From assembly GCA_903921405.1 (NCBI GenBank), contig CAIXPV010000099.1, positions 1 through 8,212 on the forward strand: 8,212 bases of DNA, given 5' to 3'. Shown here one piece after another: positions 1 to 6,622 of this stretch. The position numbers were made by a program, and so were the translations under genes. The number at the start of each line of letters is the position of its first letter. Position 1 is the first letter of the stretch. The DNA is from an uncultured Actinomycetes bacterium. GTDB taxonomy: Bacteria > Actinomycetota > Actinomycetes > Nanopelagicales > Nanopelagicaceae. The notes under the pieces are model-generated. The model was not told the DNA's origin. It was given only the letters and a program-made list of their open reading frames with translations, and ran no database searches.

Positions 1-1
1 A

Positions 2-826
2 ACGGCCAAGAAGTTCGATGTTCCATCTGCCATCACAGAGCATGGTCAGGCCAAAGTCATCGCAATCTTTAATCAAAAGGGCGGCGTCGGTAAGACGACG
101 ACGACAATCAACTTGGGCGCAAGTTTGGCAGAGCTAGGCCGACGTGTGCTTCTTGTCGATTTCGATCCACAAGGCGGACTTTCATTAGGCCTAGGCGTTA
201 ATGCTCACTCTTTACCTCTTGAGCAGACGGTCTATTACGCCCTGATGACACCTACTGCCAGTGTTGAAACTATTATTTTGAAATCACTTGTTCCTGGTCT
301 GGACTTCTTGCCTGCTAACCGCGATCTTGGAACTGCTGAGACAACATTAGGCGCAGAAATCGGCGGACAGCAATACTTAAAGCGGGCGTTAGCATCGCTT
401 CGCGATTATTACGATGTCATTTTAATTGACTGTCAACCAACAATGGGTCAGTTAACAATTAACGCCTTAGTCGCAGCCGATGAAGTTATCGTTCCATTGC
501 AGTGTGAGTACTTCGCTCTTCATGGCTTTATTGAACTTAAGGGAAATCTAGATAAGGTAAAAAACTTTCTCAATCCTAATCTGAATTTAATAGGGATTTT
601 GGCGACGATGTATGACAAGAAAACTTCACACAACCGCCAAGTTCTAGAGCGTATTTTGGAGCAGTTCCCACAAGATGTCTTTGAAACTATTATTGCAAAG
701 ACAATTCGTTTTCCAGAGACAACTGTTGTTGGTGAACCAATAACAACATATGCAACTTCATCAGGTGGCGCAGCTTCCTATCGTCGACTTGCACGTGAAT
801 TAATCGCCAGAGGAGGCGCCAGATGA
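2..826 (+). CDS. parA: ParA-family chromosome partitioning ATPase, 5'-partial (Soj / Rv1708-like)
   Basis: This is a deviant-Walker P-loop ATPase of the ParA/MinD superfamily. Such proteins bind DNA non-specifically as ATP dimers and move or position cargo through a partner protein. The frame is open from base 2 to the TGA at 824-826, giving 274 visible residues. The real start lies left of the window; the TTG at 113 is an internal Leu codon downstream of the P-loop and cannot be the start. Visible motifs are the deviant Walker A KGGVGKTT (visible residues 26-33, bases 77-100), the A'-type VDFDPQGG (52-59) and the Walker B-like LIDCQPTMG (141-149). The segment TEHG just before the P-loop, and the C-terminal RFPETTVVGEPITTYA, resemble my recollection of the Rv1708 family, the orphan ParA beside scpAB, rather than the ParA next to parB near oriC. 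There is no N-terminal HTH in the visible part. It overlaps the next gene by 4 bp, so the pair is probably translationally coupled. Family is confident; the cargo is unknown. Confidence 0.93.
   Translation, partial: TAKKFDVPSAITEHGQAKVIAIFNQKGGVGKTTTTINLGASLAELGRRVLLVDFDPQGGLSLGLGVNAHSLPLEQTVYYALMTPTASVETIILKSLVPGLDFLPANRDLGTAETTLGAEIGGQQYLKRALASLRDYYDVILIDCQPTMGQLTINALVAADEVIVPLQCEYFALHGFIELKGNLDKVKNFLNPNLNLIGILATMYDKKTSHNRQVLERILEQFPQDVFETIIAKTIRFPETTVVGEPITTYATSSGGAASYRRLARELIARGGAR
811..816 (+). promoter_or_regulatory. Strong Shine-Dalgarno site for the RHH gene
   Basis: AGGAGG lies 6 nt before the ATG at 823, inside the last codons of parA. It is the clearest ribosome binding site in the window. 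It fixes the start of the downstream gene, whose ATG overlaps the parA TGA (ATGA). It suggests that the RHH protein is made from the parA message at a level set by its own initiation as well as by coupling. Confidence 0.8.
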
Positions 827-1233
827 CACGCAGAGCAAATCTTCCAGGAGCCGACGAACTATTTCGTTCAACTGCCCCAGCCCTTAGCGCAGTCCCTGCG
901 GCGCCAGAACAAAGCGCCCCATTGGTCCCACCTGCGATTGCTACTCCTAAATCACCTTCAGTTAAAAAAGGAGTTCGTTCAATCGCCCGTCGTCGTGTAA
1001 CTACGATTGAACGATCTCCTTCAGGTCGTGAGCGACATGATGAAAAGATAACTGTCTACCTTTCAGCTGATGAGTTATTTGATTTAGATCAAGCACGTTT
1101 GCTTCTTCGCGGTGACTTAGGACTCGCGGCAGATCGTGGACGAATTGTTCGCGAATCTATCGCTGTAATAATCGCTGATTTAGAGGCAAAGGGAGATCAA
1201 AGTATCTTGGCCCGCAGGTTACGCGGCCTTTAA
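823..1233 (+). CDS. Ribbon-helix-helix-like small protein, putative ParA partner
   Basis: This 136-residue protein has three visible regions. Residues 1-17 carry a short hydrophobic/acidic peptide with LPGADELF at 7-14. Residues 18-47 are Ala/Pro-rich and probably disordered, followed by a basic stretch (48-72, KKGVRSIARRR). The C-terminal domain (about 74-123) reads as a ribbon-helix-helix: beta strand KITVYL (75-80), a helix starting ADELFDLDQARLLLR (82-96), a turn, and a second helix RIVRESIAVIIADL (107-120). RHH proteins bind DNA as dimers through the strand, and several (ParG, omega) partner ParA ATPases using a flexible basic N-terminal tail. The domain arrangement and the 4-bp overlap with parA suggest the same role here; this is inference. 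From memory, similar proteins sit beside the orphan ParA in other actinobacteria, usually annotated as hypothetical. The start is fixed by AGGAGG 6 nt upstream. An antitoxin-type or autoregulator role is possible, but no toxin gene is adjacent. Confidence 0.85.
   Translation: MTRRANLPGADELFRSTAPALSAVPAAPEQSAPLVPPAIATPKSPSVKKGVRSIARRRVTTIERSPSGRERHDEKITVYLSADELFDLDQARLLLRGDLGLAADRGRIVRESIAVIIADLEAKGDQSILARRLRGL
1209..1228 (+). terminator. Possible short hairpin at the convergent gene ends
   Basis: GGCC-c-GC at 1209-1215 can pair with GCGGCC at 1223-1228 around a 7-nt loop, with one bulged C, followed by TTTAAAC on the plus strand. The hairpin lies inside the last codons of the RHH gene, immediately before its stop. 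The T tract is only three bases and no tract follows it on the minus strand, so it is a weak intrinsic-terminator candidate. It is reported because the 1-bp gap between convergent stops leaves no room for a terminator outside coding sequence. Confidence 0.22.
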
Positions 1234-1234
1234 A

Positions 1235-2158
1235 CTATGCTCGCGGGTGCGCCATTGAATAACTTTCGCGGACTTTATCGATAGTAATTAACGTATAAAT
1301 CTGAGTTGTTGTTACTGACGAGTGACCCAGTAGTTCTTGCACGACTCGAATGTCTGCGCCACCATCTAGTAGATGCGTCGCATAAGAATGTCTAAAAACA
1401 TGGGGTGATACTTTGCCTTCAAGTCCTACGGCCTGCGCGGCCTTGATAACAATTGCCCAGGCCGATTGTCGAGTGATTCGGCCCCCACGTGAATTTAGAA
1501 ATAGTGCAGGATTAACTCGGGTACTTTTGGCAGCTAACGCAGGTCTTAGTCGAACTTTGTAATCATCGATTGCAGCAGTTGCATAACTTCCCAGCGGAAC
1601 AATGCGTTCTTTTGATCCTTTACCGCGCAGTTTAAGAGTTGTAACTTCACCATCCTCGCTCTGCATAAGCGATATATCACTCATATTGATTCCAATGAGC
1701 TCACTTACTCGAGCACCGCTGCTGTAGAGAAGCTCAATCATTGCTCTATCCCTAATCGTAACGGGATCACTCTCACGGTGGGAGGCGGCAATTAACGATA
1801 AAATCTCATCAATACTCAGCGCCTTCGGCAATCTACGATGTGTCTTGTTACTTTCTATCTCTAAGGTTGGATTTTGAACTTCGTACTCTTGTGCTAAATA
1901 CTTAAAAAACGATCGCAGGGTCGAATCAATTCGATTAATGCTCGAAGCATTCAGACCTGAACTTCGAAGCGATGCCTCAAAATCAGAGATTGTCTGGCTG
2001 GTGGTTTCTTTCAAGTCGCCATCGTCTATAAATTCAGCGAACTTCGTTAAATCTCTTCGATACGCAGCAATTGTGTTGGTTGCTAAACCTCGTTCAATAG
2101 CACAGTAGTTAAGAAATGACTGCGCAGTTGAATCACAAGGTAACGCTGGCATACCCAT
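1235..2158 (-). CDS. xerD: Site-specific tyrosine recombinase XerD
   Basis: This 307-residue tyrosine recombinase resolves chromosome dimers at dif, normally with XerC and under FtsK control. The N-terminal SAM-like core-binding domain covers about residues 10-95 (CAIERGLATNTIAAYRRDL). The catalytic domain follows, with all six active-site positions visible: Arg150 (SGARVSEL), Lys180 (RGKGSKER), His253 and Arg256 (HVFRH), His279 (LGHSS) and nucleophile Tyr288 (QIYTLI). The spacing matches E. coli XerD. The C-terminus AHPRA is typical of the family, so the gene looks complete. The ATG at 2158 lies inside the end of ald (26-bp overlap), and no good Shine-Dalgarno sequence is visible before it or before the ATG at 2152, so translation probably depends on coupling to ald. 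XerD rather than XerC is chosen from the pyrG/parA neighbourhood; sequence alone does not exclude XerC. No dif site was recognised in the window. Confidence 0.92.
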   Translation of the reverse strand: MGMPALPCDSTAQSFLNYCAIERGLATNTIAAYRRDLTKFAEFIDDGDLKETTSQTISDFEASLRSSGLNASSINRIDSTLRSFFKYLAQEYEVQNPTLEIESNKTHRRLPKALSIDEILSLIAASHRESDPVTIRDRAMIELLYSSGARVSELIGINMSDISLMQSEDGEVTTLKLRGKGSKERIVPLGSYATAAIDDYKVRLRPALAAKSTRVNPALFLNSRGGRITRQSAWAIVIKAAQAVGLEGKVSPHVFRHSYATHLLDGGADIRVVQELLGHSSVTTTQIYTLITIDKVRESYSMAHPRA

Positions 2159-3230
2159 GAGCTTGCGCTACCGCTGGATAGTAAATCTCTCCGTCATGAA
2201 CATTGAGACCCTTTGCTAAGTCCTTATTCTTTAAACATGCATCACGCCAACCATGGTGTGCAATTGAGAGCGCAAAGGGAAGAGTCGCATTCGTTAATGC
2301 ATACGTAGAAGCAACTGGAACAGCCCCCGGCATATTTGCAACACAGTAGAAAACTGAATCGTGAACCTTATATGTTGGCTCTGCATGCGTTGTTGGGCGT
2401 GAATCTTCAAAGCATCCGCCCTGATCGATTGCTATATCTACCAATACTGAGCCGGCCTTCATCACCTTAACCAGGGCATTAGAGACTAATTTTGGCGCTT
2501 TTGCTCCATGCACCAACACTGCCCCAATTACTAAATCGGCAGCACGAACTTCACGGGCAACTGCGTGTGCAGATGACACCAACGTTTTAATTCGTCCGTT
2601 ATAGACAGTGTCGATATATTGCAAGCGACTAATGGAGCGATCAATAACTACAACATCGGCGCCCATTCCCATGGCGATTACGGCAGCATTTAATCCTGCT
2701 ACTCCCCCGCCGATGACTACGACTCGTCCGGGTGCAACTCCTGGCACTCCGCCCAAGAGAACTCCTCGCCCACCATTAGGCTTTTGCAACGCTGTTGCTC
2801 CAACTTGAGTAGCAAGTCTGCCTGCAACTTCACTCATTGGTGCCAACAGGGGCAAGGTGCCATTTACTTCTACGGTTTCATATGCAATCGCTGTGGTTCC
2901 GGAAGCGACTAATGCATCAGTACATACTTTCGAAGCTGCTAAATGAAGGTACGTAAATAAAGTTTGGCCACGACGCATCTTTGTGTATTCGATCTCAATT
3001 GGCTCTTTAACTTTCAAAATAAGTTCAGCTTGTCCCCATACGTCATCGGCCGTTGCAACGATCCTTGCTCCAGCCTCAATGTAGTCAGCATCGGTAATTG
3101 CTGAACCGATGCCCGCTCCTGTTTCAATAATGACGTCATGGCCGGCTGTGATGAACTCGCTAGCGCCTTCCGGAGTCAATGCAACCCGAGACTCTTGACT
3201 CTTAATCTCTTTAGGAACTCCAACTATCAT
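2133..3230 (-). CDS. ald: Alanine dehydrogenase
   Basis: This is NAD-dependent L-alanine dehydrogenase (EC 1.4.1.1), which interconverts L-alanine with pyruvate plus ammonia. It is cytosolic and usually hexameric. At 365 residues it has typical family length. The N-terminal signature VPKEIKSQESRVALTP (5-20) contains substrate-binding Arg15. Lys75 (KVKEP) and catalytic His96 (YLHLA) are present. The Rossmann fold has VIGGGVAG (172-179) with Asp197 at the end of the second strand for NAD ribose binding, and Asp269 (DIAIDQGG) completes the active site. These numbers are the same as, or within one of, those I recall for M. tuberculosis Ald. The ATG lies 6 bp after the pyrG stop, and GAAAGG 10 nt upstream, within the end of pyrG, is a plausible ribosome binding site. 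Its last 26 bp overlap xerD. From memory, Streptomyces also has ald in this cluster, though next to parA. A transhydrogenase alpha subunit is unlikely, given the length and the complete Ald active site. Confidence 0.95.
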   Translation of the reverse strand: MIVGVPKEIKSQESRVALTPEGASEFITAGHDVIIETGAGIGSAITDADYIEAGARIVATADDVWGQAELILKVKEPIEIEYTKMRRGQTLFTYLHLAASKVCTDALVASGTTAIAYETVEVNGTLPLLAPMSEVAGRLATQVGATALQKPNGGRGVLLGGVPGVAPGRVVVIGGGVAGLNAAVIAMGMGADVVVIDRSISRLQYIDTVYNGRIKTLVSSAHAVAREVRAADLVIGAVLVHGAKAPKLVSNALVKVMKAGSVLVDIAIDQGGCFEDSRPTTHAEPTYKVHDSVFYCVANMPGAVPVASTYALTNATLPFALSIAHHGWRDACLKNKDLAKGLNVHDGEIYYPAVAQAHGYASVTL

Positions 3231-3236
3231 CTGCGA

Positions 3237-4868
3237 CTAACCTTTCGCTGCTACCGCCGCTGCGATTAATCCAACAAAGAGTGGATGAGGTCGAGTGGGG
3301 CGAGATCGAAGCTCTGGATGAGCTTGCGTACCTATGTAGTAAGGATGCACTTCTTTAGGCAGTTCCACAAACTCAACTAGATCCTGCGCTTTATAGAAGC
3401 CTGAAAAAACCAAACCTGCTGCTGCGATTTTATCCCTGTACAGGTTATTGACTTCATATCTATGTCGATGACGCTCAGATACGTGATTATCAGCATACGT
3501 CTGTGCCACAAGTGATCCAGGAAGTAAGTCTGCCCGATAAAGGCCAAGGCGCATCGTGCCACCCATATCTTGTTTTCCTGCAACAATTTCTCTTTGATCA
3601 TCCATTGTTGCAATAACCGGTGTTCCCGAATCTGAAAATTCCGCTGAGATCGCATCGCTAATTCCAGCTAAGTTTCGCGCTGCTTCGATGACCATGCACT
3701 GCAAACCTAAACATAGGCCTAGCGTTGGGATCTTGTTCTCGCGTGCATATCGAAGAGCTCCCACTTTGCCTTCAATTCCACGAATTCCAAAACCACCTGG
3801 AACGCAGATTGCATCGACATCGTGTAAATACTTTCGCGCCCCTTCATCAGTTTCGCACTCATCACTGGGAATCCATACGATTTCAATCTTTGCTTCGTTG
3901 GCAAAGCCGCCTGCTCGCAAGGCTTCAGAGACAGATAGATATGCATCGGGAAGGTCAATGTACTTTCCGACCAAGCCCACTCGTATATGGTGTTTTGGGT
4001 GATGAACCTTTTCTAGCAAAGTATCCCATTCTCCCCAGACGACATCATGGCTCTGCAAGCCAAGGCGTTTTACTACATAGGCATCTAAGCCCTCTGCATG
4101 CAAAACTTTGGGAATGTCATAGATGGAGGGTGCATCAACGGCAGCCACTACTGCAGCAAGATCAACGTCGCACATCAGTGAAATCTTCTTCTTCACAGAT
4201 AAGGGAATCTCACGATCAGAGCGCAGCACAATCGCATCTGGTGCAATACCAATACTTCTCAGTGCAACCACCGAGTGTTGAGTCGGTTTAGTTTTAAGTT
4301 CACCAGACGGACCTATGTACGGCACTAGCGAGACGTGCAAATAAAAGACATTGTCTCGACCGACCTCTTGTCGAATCTGTCTGGCAGCTTCAAGAAACGG
4401 TTGGGATTCAATATCGCCTACCGTGCCACCGATCTCGGTAATAACTACATCGATATCCGGTGCGGCCATTGCACGAATACGCTCTTTAATCTCATTTGTA
4501 ATGTGCGGAATAACTTGGACAGTCTCGCCCAAATATTCACCGCGTCTTTCTTTTGCGATTACACGTGAATACACCTGTCCTGTGGTGACGTTCGCCGATC
4601 CATGAAGGTTCGTATCGAGGAAGCGTTCATAGTGACCGATATCCAAATCCGTCTCGGCTCCATCATCTGTCACAAAGACTTCACCATGTTGAAAGGGATT
4701 CATTGTCCCTGGATCAACGTTGAGGTATGGATCGAGTTTTTGCATCGTTACACGCAGGCCTCTGGCTACAAGGAGCCTTCCAAGTGATGAAGCGGTGAGT
4801 CCTTTGCCAAGTGAAGAGGCGACTCCGCCGGAGACAAATAAGTGTTTAGTTACATGAGGTTGGCCCAT
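3237..4868 (-). CDS. pyrG: CTP synthase
   Basis: This enzyme makes CTP from UTP, ATP and glutamine (EC 6.3.4.2), the last step of de novo pyrimidine nucleotide synthesis. Using the ATG at 4868 the protein has 543 residues, normal for the family. The N-terminal amidoligase domain starts with SGGVASSLGKGLTAS (13-27, the P-loop) and includes EIGGTVGDIES (145-155). The C-terminal class I glutamine amidotransferase domain begins near 290. It has the oxyanion segment VPGGFGIRG (356-364), nucleophile Cys386 in GLCLGLQ, and His517 and Glu519 in AHPEL, so it should use glutamine. An upstream in-frame GTG at 4886 would add six residues. The ATG is preferred because CTP synthases usually begin only a few residues before KHxFVSGG, and the stronger AGAGG motif is 17 nt from the GTG, too far to serve it. 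It follows recN by 35 bp and precedes ald by 6 bp. Confidence 0.97.
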   Translation of the reverse strand: MGQPHVTKHLFVSGGVASSLGKGLTASSLGRLLVARGLRVTMQKLDPYLNVDPGTMNPFQHGEVFVTDDGAETDLDIGHYERFLDTNLHGSANVTTGQVYSRVIAKERRGEYLGETVQVIPHITNEIKERIRAMAAPDIDVVITEIGGTVGDIESQPFLEAARQIRQEVGRDNVFYLHVSLVPYIGPSGELKTKPTQHSVVALRSIGIAPDAIVLRSDREIPLSVKKKISLMCDVDLAAVVAAVDAPSIYDIPKVLHAEGLDAYVVKRLGLQSHDVVWGEWDTLLEKVHHPKHHIRVGLVGKYIDLPDAYLSVSEALRAGGFANEAKIEIVWIPSDECETDEGARKYLHDVDAICVPGGFGIRGIEGKVGALRYARENKIPTLGLCLGLQCMVIEAARNLAGISDAISAEFSDSGTPVIATMDDQREIVAGKQDMGGTMRLGLYRADLLPGSLVAQTYADNHVSERHRHRYEVNNLYRDKIAAAGLVFSGFYKAQDLVEFVELPKEVHPYYIGTQAHPELRSRPTRPHPLFVGLIAAAVAAKG

Positions 4869-4878
4869 GGAAGACAAA

Positions 4879-4883
4879 CCTAT
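4879..4883 (-). promoter_or_regulatory. Weak ribosome binding site supporting the pyrG ATG start
   Basis: Read on the minus strand, ATAGG stands 10 nt before the ATG at 4868. The better AGAGGTAA at 4904-4911 overlaps the recN stop and is 17 nt from the alternative GTG at 4886, so it serves neither start well. The site is modest; the start choice also rests on family N-terminal length. Confidence 0.4.
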
Positions 4884-4903
4884 CACTGCATTGACGTGGC
4901 CAG

Positions 4904-6622
4904 TTACCTCTTCAAAGAAAGCAGCTCAGCGGCGTGTTCTCTGGCACTTGCCGAACCCTCTAGACCTGCCAACATGCGGGCAATCTCAATCAGGCGCTCA
5001 TCTCCAGTAACGTGCCTAACATCGCTTTGGCTCACTGACCCATCACTATTTTTATTGACGACAAAATGGGAGTCTGCCCATGCAGCCACTTGTGGAAGGT
5101 GAGTGACAACAATTACTTGGGCATGGGCTGACAGCGCGTGCAGACGTCGTCCAACTTCGATTGCGGCCTTGCCACCCACCCCGGCATCTACTTCATCAAA
5201 GACATAAGTTCCGACTGGATGCGTTGCAGCAATAACTACCTCTAACGCCAACATTACTCGTGACATTTCACCTCCACTTGCACCTTTAGCAAGTGAAACC
5301 AGCGGTGCTCCTTTATGAGCGCACAGCATCATTGATATTTCATCGCATCCAGTTGCAGTGAAATCGGATTCTTTGACAGCGCTGTAATCAGGTGAATGCA
5401 CCTGAATGCTCATCGACGTATGTGGCATAGATAAACTGTGAATCTCTGCTGTTACAGCATCGCTGAGTAACTGTGCCGCTTGTAACCGTCTAGTACTGAG
5501 TGTCTGAGCCGACTCTAGTAAAGACTTCTTAATAATGTTCAACTCATTTTCAAGGGCCGCTAACTTCTCATCGCCTCCCTCTAAATCAAGAATTGTCTCA
5601 GCTGCGTGGTCAAACCTATGTATAAGGCCTTCCACCTCGTCTGCGACAGAACCATCGCCACCATGCCTCTTGATCGCATTATTGATCTCAGATTTACGAT
5701 TCTGTAGGAAATCCAATCGAGCAGGATCTGCCTCTAAAGATTGAATATATGAGGCCATGCTGGTGCTGGCATCTGATACTAAATAGAAACTCTCGCTCAT
5801 GATGCTGTAAATAGCCTCTAATGCAGGGTCTTTTCCACGTGCAGATTCCAATGCTTTGCGAGCAATCGCGAGCGAATTCAATACCCCGGATTCCTCTGCC
5901 ATCAATGCTCCATGTGAGAATTCGCTTGCGATTCTCAACTCTTCAACACTTGATAAACGTTCAATCTCAATGTCGATCTGCGAATACTCACCACGGGAAA
6001 GATTGAGCTTCTTCATCAGCGTAGTAAATTCGCGAAGGCTCACTAGCGCCGAATCCTTAGCATCAATACTTTTCTTGAAAGCCACAATCCGCGTTTTGAA
6101 CTCGTGATAGGTTGCAAGATGTTCTCTATATTCAGATAAAACATTGTGAATTTCAACTCCGCCAAAGCGATCGAGAAGTTCGCGTTGGCTAGAGCTCTTA
6201 GTAATATTTATATTGGCGGCTTGGGCGTGCACTTCAACAAGATGTTCACTGATTTGCGACAAGATGCTAACCGGAACTGAGATTCCATTAGCGCTTACTT
6301 TACTTTTGCCATCGCGATTAATTGTGCGCGTGATGACTACCTGACCATCTTCTATTAACAGCCCAGAGTCCTCAAAATGCGATACTTGCTGGTCTGCTAT
6401 TGAAAATCTAGCACTGGCAACGAGTCGGTCACTTCCCACTCTTACTAAGGCGCTATCGCTTTTGCCACCCAAAATAAGATTGAGAGCACTAAGAATCATC
6501 GTTTTGCCGGCACCAGTTTCACCAGTAAGCACAGTTAACCCGGGCGAAATCTCTAGCGTTGCATCCTCAATAACACCTATTGAACGAATAGTTATTTCAT
6601 CTAAATATGAACGATCACTCAC
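4904..6622 (-). CDS. recN: DNA repair protein RecN
   Basis: This SMC-like ATPase acts early in double-strand-break repair and helps hold or process DNA ends for RecA. From the GTG at 6622 it has 572 residues, within the usual range. The order is an N-terminal ABC half with Walker A GETGAGKT (34-41), a central helical region (about 155-395) probably forming the coiled-coil arms, then a C-terminal ABC half with signature KGASGGEMSR (446-455), Walker B YVFDEVDAGVGG (473-484) and the switch histidine in VVTHLPQVAA (505-514). The GTG start is chosen because GAAGG lies 8 nt upstream. A TTG at 6637 is the longest possible start, but no Shine-Dalgarno sequence precedes it. The GTG start overlaps the nadK end by 8 bp, suggesting coupling. 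The conserved HGQ segment after Walker A reads VEVHAQAAN here, a Gly-to-Ala change at a usually glycine position as I recall it; the rest looks functional. Confidence 0.95.
   Translation of the reverse strand: MSDRSYLDEITIRSIGVIEDATLEISPGLTVLTGETGAGKTMILSALNLILGGKSDSALVRVGSDRLVASARFSIADQQVSHFEDSGLLIEDGQVVITRTINRDGKSKVSANGISVPVSILSQISEHLVEVHAQAANINITKSSSQRELLDRFGGVEIHNVLSEYREHLATYHEFKTRIVAFKKSIDAKDSALVSLREFTTLMKKLNLSRGEYSQIDIEIERLSSVEELRIASEFSHGALMAEESGVLNSLAIARKALESARGKDPALEAIYSIMSESFYLVSDASTSMASYIQSLEADPARLDFLQNRKSEINNAIKRHGGDGSVADEVEGLIHRFDHAAETILDLEGGDEKLAALENELNIIKKSLLESAQTLSTRRLQAAQLLSDAVTAEIHSLSMPHTSMSIQVHSPDYSAVKESDFTATGCDEISMMLCAHKGAPLVSLAKGASGGEMSRVMLALEVVIAATHPVGTYVFDEVDAGVGGKAAIEVGRRLHALSAHAQVIVVTHLPQVAAWADSHFVVNKNSDGSVSQSDVRHVTGDERLIEIARMLAGLEGSASAREHAAELLSLKR

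Noticed and set aside
113..115. TTG as a start codon for parA
   Set aside because: The frame continues upstream with the Walker A motif KGGVGKTT, which would be lost; the gene is simply cut by the window edge.
789..800. CACGTG-containing segments (near 792, 1486, 4562 and 5836) as parS-like sites
   Set aside because: Only the 6-bp core is present; the flanking inverted arms of an actinobacterial parS (GTTTCACGTGAAAC) are missing.
823..1233. RHH protein as the antitoxin of a toxin-antitoxin pair
   Set aside because: No small toxin-like gene is adjacent; the neighbours are parA, overlapping by ATGA, and xerD on the opposite strand.
3725..4291. 188-codon open frame antisense to pyrG
   Set aside because: It lies wholly opposite a clearly conserved CTP synthase, its translation has no recognisable domain (rich in His, Gln and Arg), and it looks like a by-product of codon bias.
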